From contig NZ_NMQT01000016.1 in assembly GCF_002234405.1 (NCBI RefSeq), positions 1 through 64,000 on the forward strand: a stretch of 64,000 nt of DNA. Reading direction: 5' to 3'. Each line of letters opens with the position of its first letter. Positions within the stretch are counted from its first letter, which is position 1. The notes beneath the pieces were generated by a model. It was not told the DNA's origin. It did not search any database and saw only the letters and a list, made by a program, of their open reading frames with translations. The position numbers were made by a program, and so were the translations under genes. This document shows, piece after piece, positions 1 to 9,850 of the stretch. Source of the stretch: Amycolatopsis thailandensis (GTDB lineage Bacteria > Actinomycetota > Actinomycetes > Mycobacteriales > Pseudonocardiaceae).

Positions 1-903
1 GCGTTCCTCCCCGCCGACCACGCCGGTCTCCCCCAGCAGCAACGCCGTGGCGGTGGCACCCAGCCCGGCCGCGTCCGAACCGGCGCGGCCCGCCAGCCCG
101 AGCAGCGCCGCCCCGACCGACAGGATCGAGCGGTCCGCGCCGTCGAACCGCGCGACCCGGCCGACCACGACCAGATGCGACGCCGTCGCCTGCGGGTACA
201 CCGGCTGCGCGACGACGGGCGTGCCGTCGGCCAGTTCCGTCGTCGCGCTGCGGATCCCCCGGCCCGCCCGCAGCGTGGCGACGAGTTCCCGGACCTCGGC
301 GGGCAGCGGCGACGGCGCCCCGTGCTCGGCGGCGAGGACGTCGCCGACGCCGACCAGCGCCACCCAGGCCCCCAGCCGCCCGGCCAGCGCGCTCGCCAGT
401 TCGCCGAGTCCGTCACCGGCCGCCCTGGTCAGCGCCTCGCGCGCGACCGCGATCCGCCGCTGTTCCCGCTGCCCGGCCTCGGCGAGCGCGACCGACACCG
501 CCCGGCTGATCGCCAGGAACGGTGTCCGCGGCTGGACGATCAGCAGCGGGAGGCCGTGCCGGGCACACGCGGTCCGCAGCGAAGACGGCAACGTCTCGTA
601 GGCGCCGGGGGTGAGCCCGAACCCCAGCGCGGAGATCCCGCTGCCGGCCAGCCGCCGGACGTAGAGGTCGACTTCGGAAGGCTCCGAGGGCAGGTTCACC
701 CCGGCGGTGAGCAGCAGTTCCGCCCCGAGGAGGTACGGCGCTGGGTCCCGCAGCTCGCTGACGTGCGCCCAGCGCACCGGGGCGTCGAGCGCGCCCGGGC
801 GCAGGGTCTCCACGACCGGGTCGAGTGCCAGTTCCGGGTTGCCGACCACGGCCCGTAACGGGACATTCACATCCGAGTCGAGCGGATCGTGGGTTCGGGT
901 CAT
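1..903 (-). CDS. PucR-family transcriptional regulator (C-terminus cut by window edge)
   Basis: About 301 residues are visible from ATG 903; the reading frame stays open to base 1, so the C-terminal helix-turn-helix lies outside the window. The N-terminal part (about residues 15-125) resembles the PucR N-terminal sensory domain found in purine and amine catabolism regulators, with phrases such as WAHVSELRDPAPYL and GAELLLTAGVNL. A middle region (about 140-290) looks like the GAF-like/GGDEF-like linker of this family. A GAGG ribosome site sits just upstream of ATG 903. It diverges from the symporter gene at 1013 and is the likely local regulator of the 1013-8044 catabolic operon (inference from position). 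The family call is fairly sure; the inducer is unknown. Confidence 0.8.
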   Translation of the reverse strand, partial: MTRTHDPLDSDVNVPLRAVVGNPELALDPVVETLRPGALDAPVRWAHVSELRDPAPYLLGAELLLTAGVNLPSEPSEVDLYVRRLAGSGISALGFGLTPGAYETLPSSLRTACARHGLPLLIVQPRTPFLAISRAVSVALAEAGQREQRRIAVAREALTRAAGDGLGELASALAGRLGAWVALVGVGDVLAAEHGAPSPLPAEVRELVATLRAGRGIRSATTELADGTPVVAQPVYPQATASHLVVVGRVARFDGADRSILSVGAALLGLAGRAGSDAAGLGATATALLLGETGVVGGEER

Positions 904-1012
904 TCCATCCTCATTCGCGCCGGAGTTCGGATGGATCATCCCATGTCGTTCAAGGTGCGAACGAACCTACGGTGGCCCGAAGCGAACAAAGCCCCAAGTC
1001 AAGGAGGACACC

Positions 1013-2464
1013 GTGGCCGGTGACTACGCGGTGATCGCGCTCTACATAGCGGGCATGATCGGGGTCGGCTGGTTCGGGCTGCGGCTCGCCAAGACCAAGT
1101 CCGACTACCTGGTCGCGGGCCGTCGCCTCGGCTGGTTCATGTACTCGGGCACGATGTCCGCGGTGGTCCTCGGCGGCGCTTCGACGGTCGGCGGCGTGAA
1201 GCTCGGCTACACCTACGGCATCTCCGGCGCCTGGCTCGTGATCGCGATCGGCGTCGGCATCCTGGTCCTCCACACGCTGTTCGCGCGACGGCTGGTGAAG
1301 CTGCGCGTCTACACCGTCGGCGAGATGCTCGACCTGCGCTACGGCGGCTCCACGAGCGCCATCTCCGGCGTCGTCATGTGGGGCTACACGCTGATGCTGA
1401 CCGTCACCTCGACGCTGGCGTTCGCCACCATCTTCAAGGTCCTCTTCACCGTGCCGAGCTGGGCGGGCATCGCCATCGGCGGGTCGATCGTGGTGCTCTA
1501 CTCGGTGCTCGGCGGCATGTGGTCGATCACGCTGACCGACATCGTCCAGTTCGTCATCAAGACCATCGGCATCCTGCTGATCCTGCTGCCGGTCTCGATC
1601 GTCTCGGCCGGTGGCTTCGACGGGATGGCCGCACGGCTGGACGAGAGCTACTTCGAGCTGACCGCCATCGGCGGCGACACGATCTTCACCTACTTCCTCA
1701 TCTACAGCTTCGGGCTTCTGATCGGCCAGGACATCTGGCAGCGCGTGTTCACCGCCCGCACGCCCGGCATCGCCACCGGCGGCGGCGTCATCTCCGGCGT
1801 CTACTGCCTGGTCTACGGCCTCGCCGGCGCGCTGATCGGCACCGCGGCCAAGGCGCTGTACCCGAACCTCGCCAGCGCGCAGGACGCGTTCGCGACCATC
1901 GTCGAAGACCAGCTGCCCGCCGGGATCCGCGGCCTGGTGCTCGCGGCGGCGCTGTCGGCGATGATGTCGACCGCGAGCGGCGCGCTCATCGCCTGCTCCA
2001 CGGTCAGCACGTCGGACCTGCTTTCCAAGCTGGGCCTCAAAAAAGCGGTCAACGAGGTCGCGCGGAACCGGGTCACCACGCTGGTCCTCGGCCTCGTCGC
2101 GATCGGCATCGCGATGATCGTGGACGACGTCGTCAACGCGCTGACCATCGCCTACGACATCCTCGTCGGCGGCCTGCTGGTCGCGATCATCGGCGGACTG
2201 GCGTGGAAACGCGGCACCCGTCAAGGCGCGCTCGCGTCGATGGTCGTCGGTACCGTCGTGGTCATCACGTTCATGTTCGTCGACGGCGTCGAGGCCAACA
2301 GCCCGATCTACTGGGGCCTCGGCTCGAGCCTGGCGGTGTACCTGGTGGTCAGCTTCCTCACCCCGCGCACCTCGGACGAAATCCTCACCGTGTGGACCCG
2401 CCGCCTGAACGGCAGCGCGGTCGCCGAAGAAGAAGAGGCGAAACTCGCCGCTTCGAAGTCCTGA
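1013..2464 (+). CDS. Sodium:solute symporter (SSS family)
   Basis: An integral membrane protein of 483 residues with about 13 hydrophobic segments and the SSS signature layout: an early GRRLGWF loop after helix 1, then GGASTVGG and [14 protein letters not shown]. The family couples Na+ influx to uptake of sugars, amino acids or amines. GTG 1013 is chosen because AAGGAGG lies 6-7 bases upstream; a longer upstream frame exists but has no ribosome site and runs under the divergent PucR gene. It is first in an operon with a ureohydrolase (start 21 bases after its stop), a ThDP decarboxylase and an aldehyde dehydrogenase, so a guanidino compound, arginine or an amine is a plausible substrate (inference). 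Confidence 0.85.
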   Translation: MAGDYAVIALYIAGMIGVGWFGLRLAKTKSDYLVAGRRLGWFMYSGTMSAVVLGGASTVGGVKLGYTYGISGAWLVIAIGVGILVLHTLFARRLVKLRVYTVGEMLDLRYGGSTSAISGVVMWGYTLMLTVTSTLAFATIFKVLFTVPSWAGIAIGGSIVVLYSVLGGMWSITLTDIVQFVIKTIGILLILLPVSIVSAGGFDGMAARLDESYFELTAIGGDTIFTYFLIYSFGLLIGQDIWQRVFTARTPGIATGGGVISGVYCLVYGLAGALIGTAAKALYPNLASAQDAFATIVEDQLPAGIRGLVLAAALSAMMSTASGALIACSTVSTSDLLSKLGLKKAVNEVARNRVTTLVLGLVAIGIAMIVDDVVNALTIAYDILVGGLLVAIIGGLAWKRGTRQGALASMVVGTVVVITFMFVDGVEANSPIYWGLGSSLAVYLVVSFLTPRTSDEILTVWTRRLNGSAVAEEEEAKLAASKS

Positions 2465-2484
2465 AACCATCCAAAGGAGAAACA

Positions 2485-3438
2485 GTGGCTGAGCAAAGCC
2501 CGATCGGACCCGTCGACTCTTCGAGGGTGCCCCGGTTCGCCGGTTTCGCGACCTTCGCGAGGCTGCCGCGGCTCGATCAGGTCGAGCACGCGGACGTCGC
2601 CGTCGTCGGGGTGCCGTTCGACGCCGGGGTGTCCTACCGCCCCGGCGCGCGCTTCGGCCCCGCCGCGCTCCGTGAGGCCAGCCGGCTCCTTCGCCCGTAT
2701 CACCCGGAACTCGACGTTTCGCCGTTCGCCGAAACGCAGGTCGTCGACGCCGGGGACATCGCGCTCAACCCGTTCAACATCGGCGAGGCGATCGAGACCC
2801 TGCAGGACGAGGCCGAGGCGCTGACCGCGGGCGGGACGCGGCTGGTGACCGTCGGCGGCGACCACACGATCGCGCTGCCGCTGCTGCGGGCGGCGGCGAA
2901 GAAGCACGGACCGGTGGCGCTGCTGCACTTCGACGCGCACCTCGACACCTGGGACACCTACTTCGGCGAGCCGTACACGCACGGCACCCCGTTCCGGCGG
3001 GCGTCCGAGGAAGGCCTCCTCGACACCGAAGCGCTGTCCCACGTCGGCACGCGCGGCCCGCTGTACGGCAAGCGGGATCTGGAAGAGGACCGCCGTCTCG
3101 GATTCGGCATCGTCACCTCCGGCGACGTCATGCGCCGCGGGGTCGCCGAGACCGTCGACGCGCTGCGCCAGCGCATCGGCGGCCGCCCGCTCTACATCTC
3201 GGTCGACATCGACGTGCTCGACCCGGCGCACGCGCCGGGTACCGGCACCCCCGAAGCGGGCGGGATGACCAGCCGCGAACTGCTGGAGATCCTGCGCGGG
3301 CTGCGGGACTGCAACCTCGTCGGAGCGGATGTCGTCGAGCTGGCCCCGGCTTACGATCATGCCGAGATCACCGCCATCGCGGCTTCCCACGTCGCCTACG
3401 ACCTGGTGAGCCTGCTCAGTTTGGGGAAGGGCGCATGA
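2485..3438 (+). CDS. Ureohydrolase: guanidinobutyrase/agmatinase type
   Basis: A 317-residue member of the arginase/agmatinase family, which splits urea from a guanidino group using two Mn2+ ions. The metal ligands are visible: GGDHT at 124-128, DAHLD at 150-154 and VDIDVLDPA from about 240. The GTG start follows AAAGGAGA. The stop overlaps the next start by 4 bases (ATGA), so it is translationally coupled to the ThDP enzyme. Family members include agmatinase (SpeB), guanidinobutyrase (GbuA) and guanidinopropionase (GpuA), which cannot be told apart by eye. The adjoining decarboxylase and aldehyde dehydrogenase favour 4-guanidinobutyrate as substrate, giving GABA plus urea. Confidence 0.85.
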   Translation: MAEQSPIGPVDSSRVPRFAGFATFARLPRLDQVEHADVAVVGVPFDAGVSYRPGARFGPAALREASRLLRPYHPELDVSPFAETQVVDAGDIALNPFNIGEAIETLQDEAEALTAGGTRLVTVGGDHTIALPLLRAAAKKHGPVALLHFDAHLDTWDTYFGEPYTHGTPFRRASEEGLLDTEALSHVGTRGPLYGKRDLEEDRRLGFGIVTSGDVMRRGVAETVDALRQRIGGRPLYISVDIDVLDPAHAPGTGTPEAGGMTSRELLEILRGLRDCNLVGADVVELAPAYDHAEITAIAASHVAYDLVSLLSLGKGA

Positions 3439-5090
3439 CCAGCACTGAACGGATAGGCGGCGACGTAGTCGTCGAAACCCTCCACGCGCTCGGCGCGGAC
3501 ACCGTGTTCGGCCTGCCCGGCCAGCACGCGCTCGGCCTGTTCGAAGCGTTGCGGCGCACGGACGACCTGCGTGTCATCAGCTCGCGGGTGGAGAACAACC
3601 TGGCGTTCGCGGCCGACGGGCACGCTCGTGCCCGGCTCGCGGCGGACCCCGAGGGCCCGGTCCCGGTGACGCCGATGATCGTGTCGACCGGCCCCGGCGC
3701 GCTGCTGACTTTGGCTTCACTGCAGGAATCCCGGGCGGCGTCGGTCCCGGTGCTCGGGATCTCCAGCCAGATCCCGGTCGCCGGGCTCGGCGGCGGACGG
3801 CACGGGTACCTGCACGAATTGCCCGATCAGCAGGCCAGTTTCCGCGATGTGGTGAAGTCGGTGCACGTAGTGCGCACCGTCAGCCAGATCCCGACGGCGT
3901 TGCGCGAGGCGTGGGAATCGGCGGCGACAGCGCCGTACGGCCCGGTGTGGGTCGAAATCCCGCAGGACATCCTGCTGGCGACGACGGATCTGCCGCAGAT
4001 CACCTCGGTGACGGCGCGGCCCGCTCCGCTCGCCCCGTTGCCGGAACTCGTCACCGAAGCCGCGAATCTTCTTGGCGCGGCGAAGAATCCGGTGATCCTC
4101 GCCGGTGGCGGCGCCCTGCGCTCGGGCGCGAGGGCGGAGCTGAAGGCGCTCGCGGAGGCCTTGCGCGCGCCGGTGCTGTCGACGTTCGGCGGCAAGGGCG
4201 TCTTCGGCTGGGACCACGAACTTTCCGGGCGGTCCTGGCTTGAGGACTGGCACAGCACCGAGTTCCTCTCGGACGCGGATGTGCTGCTGGTGCTGGGTTC
4301 CGGGCTCGGCGAGCTGTCCAGCAACTATCGCGAGTTCGCCCCGCGCGGCCGGATGATCCAGGTCGAGGCCGATCTCGGGAAGCTGGAGTCGAACTACCCG
4401 GCGCTGGGCATCCACGCCGACGTCCGGCTCGCCCTGCATGCGCTGCTGGAGCAGGTGCCGTTCCGCCAGTCCGACGGCGTCGCCGAAAAGGCGGTGGCGG
4501 ACCTGCTGGCCAAGGTGCGCGAACGCCTCGACGGCCAGCCACTCGAAGTCGAGCGCAAGCTGATCGACGACATCCGCGCGGCGGTGCCCGAAGGCACGCA
4601 GACGTTCTGGGACATGACGATCGCGGCCTACTGGGCCTGGTCGGCGTGGAACCCCGAGGGCGCGCCGATCCACACCGCCCAAGGCGCGGGCGGGCTCGGC
4701 TACGGCCTGCCCGGCGCGCTCGGCGGCGCCGCGGCGACCGGCGGCCCGGCGCTCGCGGTGTCCGGTGACGGCGGCGCGATGTACGGCGTCGCGGAACTGG
4801 CCACGGCGGTCCAGCACGGGCTGAACGTCACGTGGCTCGTCATCGACGACGGCGGTTACGGCATCCTGCGCGAGTACCTGACCGGCGCTTTCGGCCAGTC
4901 CACCGCCACCGAACTCGCCCGTCCCGATTTCGCCGCCCTGGCGAAGTCTTTCGGCGTCAGCGCCACCGAGTCCTCTTTGGACACCGTCGGGAAGGACCTG
5001 GCCGAAGCACTGGGCACCCCCGGTCCGTCGGTGGTCGTCCTCCCCGCCCTCCTGAAGATGTTCGAGCCGACCCACCTGGAGAAGAAATGA
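3435..5090 (+). CDS. ThDP-dependent decarboxylase, probable 5-guanidino-2-oxopentanoate decarboxylase (AruI-like)
   Basis: A 551-residue protein with the three-domain pyruvate-oxidase/acetolactate-synthase fold. It has an N-terminal Pyr domain with VFGLPG and the cofactor-activating Glu at about residue 53 ([14 protein letters not shown]), a central domain (about 195-330), and a PP domain with the ThDP motif GDGGAMYG beginning near 444. Having Glu at that site argues against glyoxylate carboligase, which lacks it. AruI decarboxylates 2-ketoarginine to 4-guanidinobutanal. A ureohydrolase upstream and an aldehyde dehydrogenase downstream, each with a 4-base overlap, fit that pathway. Other 2-oxoacid decarboxylase roles remain possible; the substrate is inferred, the fold is not. 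Confidence 0.7.
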   Translation: MTSTERIGGDVVVETLHALGADTVFGLPGQHALGLFEALRRTDDLRVISSRVENNLAFAADGHARARLAADPEGPVPVTPMIVSTGPGALLTLASLQESRAASVPVLGISSQIPVAGLGGGRHGYLHELPDQQASFRDVVKSVHVVRTVSQIPTALREAWESAATAPYGPVWVEIPQDILLATTDLPQITSVTARPAPLAPLPELVTEAANLLGAAKNPVILAGGGALRSGARAELKALAEALRAPVLSTFGGKGVFGWDHELSGRSWLEDWHSTEFLSDADVLLVLGSGLGELSSNYREFAPRGRMIQVEADLGKLESNYPALGIHADVRLALHALLEQVPFRQSDGVAEKAVADLLAKVRERLDGQPLEVERKLIDDIRAAVPEGTQTFWDMTIAAYWAWSAWNPEGAPIHTAQGAGGLGYGLPGALGGAAATGGPALAVSGDGGAMYGVAELATAVQHGLNVTWLVIDDGGYGILREYLTGAFGQSTATELARPDFAALAKSFGVSATESSLDTVGKDLAEALGTPGPSVVVLPALLKMFEPTHLEKK

Positions 5091-6493
5091 CTCAGGTCCT
5101 CAATTTCGTCGACGGCGCCGAGGTCCCGGCGGCGGGCTCCCGGACGCTCGACCTGACGAACCCCGCCACCGGCGAGATCTTCGGCACCAGCGTCCTGTCC
5201 GAGCAGTCCGATGTGGACGCCGCACTGGAGGCCGCCGGACGCGCGTTCAAGGTGTGGCGCAAGAGCACACCCGCGCAGCGGCAGCTCGCGCTGCTGAAGA
5301 TCGCCGACGCCGTGGAGACCCGCGCGGAGGAGTTCGCCGAGCTCGAAATCCGCGAGACCGGCAAGATCCGCGCCGTCGTGCTGGAGGAGGAGATCCCGGA
5401 GTGCGTCAGCGCGCTGCGGTTCTTCGCCGGCGCGGCGCGGCAGCTCGAAGGCACCGCGTCCGGGGAGTACCTGCCGGGGCACAGCTCGGCGATCCGCCGC
5501 GAACCGGTCGGCGTGTGCGCGCAGATCGCGCCGTGGAACTACCCGCTGATGATGGGTGTCTGGAAGATCGCCCCGGCGCTGGCGGCGGGCAACACCGTCG
5601 TGCTGAAGCCCGCGGAGACCACGCCGTCGACGGCCGTCCTGCTGGCGAAGGTCGCGGCGGAATTCCTGCCGCAGGGCGCTTTCAACGTGCTGTGCGGCGA
5701 CCGCGACACCGGCCGCGCGCTGGTGAAGCACCCGATCACCGAACTGGTGTCGATCACCGGATCGACCCGCGCGGGCATCGACGTCGCCACCGTCGCGGCG
5801 GCCGACCTCAAGCGCACGCATCTGGAACTCGGCGGGAACGCGCCGCTGCTGGTCTTCGGCGACGTGAACCTCGCCGAGGCGGCCGAGGGCATCGTCGGCG
5901 CGGCGTTCTACAACGCCGGGCAGGACTGCACCGCGGGGAGCCGGGTACTGGTGGACGCGGCGATCCACGACGAGTTCGTCACGGAGCTGACCAAGGCCGC
6001 CGCCGCGCAGAAGCCCGGCGCGGACTTCGGCCCGCTCAACAGCGAGGCGCAGTTCGGCCGGGTCCGCGGGCTCGTCGAGCGGCTGCCGTCGCACGCCCGC
6101 GTGGAGACCGGCGGCACCCCCGCCGGTGACCGCGGATTCTTCTTCTCCCCCACCGTGATCTCGGGCCTGAAGCAGGACGACGAGATCGTGCAGGAGGAGA
6201 TCTTCGGCCCGGTGATCACCGTCCAGTCCTTCGCGGACGAGGACGAGTCGGTGCGCCTGGCCAACGGCGTCCCCTACGGGCTGGCGTCGTCGATCTGGAC
6301 TCACGACCTGTCACGCGCGACCCGCGTTTCGGGCGAACTCGACTTCGGCTGCGTCTGGGTCAACACCCACGGGCCGCTGGTCTCGGAAATGCCCCATGGC
6401 GGCTTCGGGCACTCAGGCCACGGGAAGGACCTCTCGTCCTACTCCTTCGCCGAGTACACCCGCGTCAAGCACGTCATGACCCGCTTCGCCTGA
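5087..6493 (+). CDS. NAD(P)+ aldehyde dehydrogenase, probable (guanidino/amino)butyraldehyde dehydrogenase
   Basis: A 468-residue class I/II aldehyde dehydrogenase. The catalytic Cys is about C281 (GQDCTAGS) and the general base Glu about E247 (LELGGNAP); the Rossmann-type nucleotide site with the ITGSTRAG loop precedes them. ATG 5087 overlaps the decarboxylase stop (ATGA). In the arginine transaminase pathway KauB oxidises 4-guanidinobutanal to 4-guanidinobutyrate, the substrate of the ureohydrolase in the same operon. Sequence resemblance to gamma-aminobutyraldehyde dehydrogenases is also good, so a broad amino-aldehyde range is likely. It is the last of three overlapping genes before the 6495-6559 palindrome. 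Confidence 0.85.
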   Translation: MTQVLNFVDGAEVPAAGSRTLDLTNPATGEIFGTSVLSEQSDVDAALEAAGRAFKVWRKSTPAQRQLALLKIADAVETRAEEFAELEIRETGKIRAVVLEEEIPECVSALRFFAGAARQLEGTASGEYLPGHSSAIRREPVGVCAQIAPWNYPLMMGVWKIAPALAAGNTVVLKPAETTPSTAVLLAKVAAEFLPQGAFNVLCGDRDTGRALVKHPITELVSITGSTRAGIDVATVAAADLKRTHLELGGNAPLLVFGDVNLAEAAEGIVGAAFYNAGQDCTAGSRVLVDAAIHDEFVTELTKAAAAQKPGADFGPLNSEAQFGRVRGLVERLPSHARVETGGTPAGDRGFFFSPTVISGLKQDDEIVQEEIFGPVITVQSFADEDESVRLANGVPYGLASSIWTHDLSRATRVSGELDFGCVWVNTHGPLVSEMPHGGFGHSGHGKDLSSYSFAEYTRVKHVMTRFA

Positions 6494-6494
6494 C

Positions 6495-6559
6495 CGCGTT
6501 TCGTCCTCTGAACGCGGTAGTTGGCAGTACGAACCACCGCATTCAGAGGACGAAACGCG
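6495..6559. repeat. Long inverted repeat, CGCGTTTxGTCCTCT family, copy 1
   Basis: Arms 6495-6518 and 6536-6559 pair at 23 of 24 positions around a 17-base loop. The outer arm CGCGTTTCGTCCTCT and the loop word AGTTGG recur, with one arm base changed, in the repeat at 46835-46904. It begins 1 base after the aldehyde dehydrogenase stop and ends 15 bases before the permease ATG. It could be an intrinsic terminator without a U-tract, an mRNA stabiliser, or a mobile palindrome (inference). Confidence 0.85.
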
Positions 6560-6574
6560 CACTTGGAGGTCCCC

Positions 6575-8044
6575 ATGGGTGACAAGGTCACCGAAGTCGA
6601 GCAGCACGGCATCGCGCCGATCCCGCCCGAGGAACAGACTTCGCGTCCGCGCGACCTGTTCCGCATGGCGTTCGGCGGCGCGAACACCTTCGCCACCATC
6701 ATCCTCGGGACCCTCCCGATCGCCTTCGGCCTGAGTTTCCGGGCGGCGGTGGCCGCCACCGTCGCGGGCGTGGTCGCCGGCGCGCTGGTGCTCTCGCCGA
6801 TGTCGTTGTTCGGCCCGCTCACCCGGACCAACAACGCGGTCTCCTCCGGCGCGCACTTCGGCGTCGTCGGCCGCTGTGTCGGCTCCTTCCTCTCCCTGCT
6901 GACGGCGATCACCTTCTTCGCCATCTCGGTCTGGGTGAGCGGCGACGCCGTCGCCGGTGCGGCGCAACGGCTTTTCGGCTTCGACGGCGGCGAAGTGCTG
7001 CGCGGTGTCGCGTACGGCGTCATCGCGATCGCGACGCTGGTGGTGTGCATCTACGGCTACCGGTTCATGCTGCTGGTGAACCGGGTCGCCGTGGTGCTGG
7101 GCACGGCGATCATGCTGCTCGGGATCATCGCCTACGGCGGCACGTTCGACCCCGGGTTCGCCGGCACCGGCACGTACGCGCTCGGGGACTTCTGGCCGAC
7201 CTGGATCCTCGCCGCGCTCACCACGATGGCGAACCCGATCTCGTTCGGCGCCTTCCTCGGCGACTGGACGCGCTACATCCCCGCGCGCCACAGCCGCCGT
7301 TCCCTGCTGGCGGCGCCGTTCCTGGCGCAGGTGGCGACGCTGCTGCCGTTCGGGTTCGGCATCGCCACCGCGACCCTGGTCGCGGATCCGGCCGACTACA
7401 TCACCGGCCTGACCGCGATCTCCCCGCTCTGGTACGCGATCCCGCTGATCGTGGTCGCGCTGATCGGCGGGCTGTCCACCGGCACGACGTCGCTCTACGG
7501 GACCGGTCTCGACTTCAGCTCGATCTTCGTGAAGCTGAGCCGGGTCCAGGCGACCCTGCTGATCGGCTCGCTCAGTGTCGTGTTCATCTTCGTCGGCAAT
7601 TTCGTGCTGGACATGGTGTCCAGCATCAACGCCTTCGCCACGCTGATCGTGCTGTGCACCTCGCCGTGGATGGTGATCATGATGATCGGGTTCGTGCTGC
7701 GGCGCGGGTTCTACGACCCGGACGACCTCCAGGTGTTCAACCAGGGCCGCAAGGGCGGGCGCTACTGGTTCACCCGCGGGGTGAACTGGCGCGCGATGGC
7801 CGCGTGGATCCCGGCGACGACGCTGGGCCTGCTGACCGCCAACACGCCGATGATCGCCGGGCCGCTCAAGGACGTCGCGGGCGGCGTCGACATCAGCATG
7901 GTCGTGACGCTGTGCACGGCGGCGATCGCGTATCCGGTGCTGGTGAAGCTCTTCCCCGAGCCCCGCGAGGTCTACCGGCCCGGGAACGCCGCGGAGCCCG
8001 CGCCCGGGCCGGACCTGGAACCTCAGCCGCAGTCGGCCGCCTGA
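6575..8044 (+). CDS. NCS1-family nucleobase/cation permease
   Basis: A 489-residue membrane protein with about 12 hydrophobic segments and typical NCS1 (cytosine/purine/allantoin permease) landmarks: GANTFATIILG in helix 1, the SPMSLFGPLTRTNNAV loop, and GAFLGDWTRYIP. ATG 6575 follows GGAGG at a good distance, so the upstream in-frame start inside the palindrome is not used. The 3' end overlaps the convergent AftB-like gene by 22 bases. Placed after the PucR-side operon, it probably imports a nitrogen-rich substrate linked to the same catabolism; the actual substrate is not visible in the sequence. Confidence 0.85.
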   Translation: MGDKVTEVEQHGIAPIPPEEQTSRPRDLFRMAFGGANTFATIILGTLPIAFGLSFRAAVAATVAGVVAGALVLSPMSLFGPLTRTNNAVSSGAHFGVVGRCVGSFLSLLTAITFFAISVWVSGDAVAGAAQRLFGFDGGEVLRGVAYGVIAIATLVVCIYGYRFMLLVNRVAVVLGTAIMLLGIIAYGGTFDPGFAGTGTYALGDFWPTWILAALTTMANPISFGAFLGDWTRYIPARHSRRSLLAAPFLAQVATLLPFGFGIATATLVADPADYITGLTAISPLWYAIPLIVVALIGGLSTGTTSLYGTGLDFSSIFVKLSRVQATLLIGSLSVVFIFVGNFVLDMVSSINAFATLIVLCTSPWMVIMMIGFVLRRGFYDPDDLQVFNQGRKGGRYWFTRGVNWRAMAAWIPATTLGLLTANTPMIAGPLKDVAGGVDISMVVTLCTAAIAYPVLVKLFPEPREVYRPGNAAEPAPGPDLEPQPQSAA

Positions 8045-9762
8045 CGCGGATCGGCCGGGTACCGCAAGGAGTTCCGGCCGACCGCGCCGGTCAGGTTGTC
8101 CCAGAACCGTCCCGCGGTGAGCGGGGCGCGGACCGAGTCCAGCATCTCGCGTACTTCGGGGCACTGGACGGCCTTGCGCGCCGCGAGGATGTCTTCGGCG
8201 GCGAACCCGTTGGCGTCGCCGGTCGCGTCGACCTCCGTCCTGCCCGCCTCGCCGATCGCCCACGTCGGGCTGATGTCCTTCTCGTGTCCGCTGCGGCTGG
8301 CGAAGACGAGCGTGGTGTGGGAGGCGATCGAGTTCACCAGTCCGTACCCGTCGTGCACACGGACGTCCCGCGGCATGACGAGCCCGAAGGCGCCGATGCT
8401 GCCGGAGAACACCGTGCTGTACGGCTTGTCGGAGGCGTACTGACGCCAGGCCCCGGCGCGATACACCAGCACCGAGGGGCCGGGCAGGTTCCGGACGGCC
8501 GCCATCGCGACGGGGAGGTCCAGGTCCGGCGACCGCATGTAGTCCTCGATGGTCACCGGATGCTCGTGCCGGGTGACGGCGGACCAGTAGCCGCGCTCGT
8601 CCGCGATGCCGGAGGCCTTGTTGTACGCCTTGGGGGCGTCCTCGTACGGCACCCGCAGCCAGCCCAGCGCGACGACACCCCAGACGCCCACCCCGGCGAG
8701 GACGACGGCCGTCCAGCGGGTGAACGGCAGGGCCATGACCGGGAGCAGGGCCGCGAACAACGCGGGCAGCAGCATGCGGCCGTGCATGAAGTCCCCGCCG
8801 AGCCGGATGACGTACAGCGCCAGCGCCAGCCCGGAGAGCAGCGGGAACGCGATGAGCGCCCACAGCGCCCGGTTCCGCGGCACCCGGCGCAGCAGCAGCA
8901 CCAGCCCGGCCGCCAGCAGCAGCACCGGTACCCAGAGGTAATACGGGGAGACGAGATCGGCGAGGTACCGCCAGCCACGGCCCCAGTGCGCGGAGGACGC
9001 TTCCTTGGCCAGCGCAGTGTTCGGCGTGAGCAGCCCGTAGTAACCCATGCGGAAGATCTGGTACGCCACCGGCAACGCGCCCGCGACCGCGAGGAGGCCG
9101 AGCAGATGCTTCCAGCCCCGCCACCCGGCGACCATCATCCCGATGAACGCGAGCGCGCTGAACAGCGCGAGGTCCGGGCGAACCAGCGGGCCGAGCCCGA
9201 TCACGAGCGCGACCGGCCAGGCCCGCACCGTGTCCCCGTCGAGGGCGAGCCGGACGACGAGCCACCACGTGAGGCCGAGCCAGAACGTGATGAGCCCGGT
9301 TTCCAGCCCGGAGGTGGCGAAATCACGGAAGGGCGGCAGCACGCAGACCAGCAGGGCGCCCGCCGGGACGGCCAGCCCCGATCCGGTGGGCCGGTGGAAC
9401 CTCCGCGCGCCGTCCATGGCGAACCAGAGACCCGCGACGGCCAGCACCAGCCCGGAGAGCACGGCGGCCCATTCCAGCTTGATCCCGAGCAGCCCGAGCC
9501 CGGCCACGATGAACGTCCACAGCGTGCTGGTGTTCGCCTCGACCCGCTCGCCGGCGTTGAACACCGGTCCGTCGCCTTCGAGGAGGTTCCGGACCGTCCG
9601 CAGCACGATGAGGCCGTCGTCGCTCATCCACCGGCGGCGCCAGGCCAGTTCGGCGAACACCACCGCGGCCAGACCGAAGAGAATCCAGGTCCATACGCGC
9701 GGCCTGCGATACCAAGCCCGGGTCACGTCGGATTCCGCCTCGAGCAGGCCCGTAGTCGACAC
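8023..9762 (-). CDS. aftB: AftB-like arabinofuranosyltransferase (GT-C membrane glycosyltransferase)
   Basis: About 579 residues with roughly ten transmembrane helices in the first two thirds and a C-terminal extracytoplasmic domain. The first loop carries the GT-C acidic motif MSDDGLIVLRTVRNL followed by GPVFNAGERVEANTS, the hallmark of AftB (Rv3805c; also annotated ZomB-like), which adds terminal beta-1,2 arabinofuranose to arabinogalactan using decaprenyl-phosphoarabinose. GTG 9762 is preferred over TTG 9801 because AAGGGGA lies just upstream of it. The convergent permease gene overlaps it by 22 bases. It stands alone here, without the other arabinan genes that adjoin it in mycobacteria. 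Confidence 0.8.
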   Translation of the reverse strand: MSTTGLLEAESDVTRAWYRRPRVWTWILFGLAAVVFAELAWRRRWMSDDGLIVLRTVRNLLEGDGPVFNAGERVEANTSTLWTFIVAGLGLLGIKLEWAAVLSGLVLAVAGLWFAMDGARRFHRPTGSGLAVPAGALLVCVLPPFRDFATSGLETGLITFWLGLTWWLVVRLALDGDTVRAWPVALVIGLGPLVRPDLALFSALAFIGMMVAGWRGWKHLLGLLAVAGALPVAYQIFRMGYYGLLTPNTALAKEASSAHWGRGWRYLADLVSPYYLWVPVLLLAAGLVLLLRRVPRNRALWALIAFPLLSGLALALYVIRLGGDFMHGRMLLPALFAALLPVMALPFTRWTAVVLAGVGVWGVVALGWLRVPYEDAPKAYNKASGIADERGYWSAVTRHEHPVTIEDYMRSPDLDLPVAMAAVRNLPGPSVLVYRAGAWRQYASDKPYSTVFSGSIGAFGLVMPRDVRVHDGYGLVNSIASHTTLVFASRSGHEKDISPTWAIGEAGRTEVDATGDANGFAAEDILAARKAVQCPEVREMLDSVRAPLTAGRFWDNLTGAVGRNSLRYPADPRQAADCG

Positions 9763-9850
9763 TGGTCGTCCCCTTCTCGGCCGGTGAAACGGCCACGTCA
9801 AAACCAGGGGATCACCCTATTGGGCGGGCAGGTGACGGCGGAGCCCGACC

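Noticed and set aside
6413-9268. Very long minus-strand frame of 951 codons
   Set aside because: Arg/Asp/Gly-rich shadow of the NCS1 permease; composition is not protein-like and it crosses into AftB in the wrong frame.
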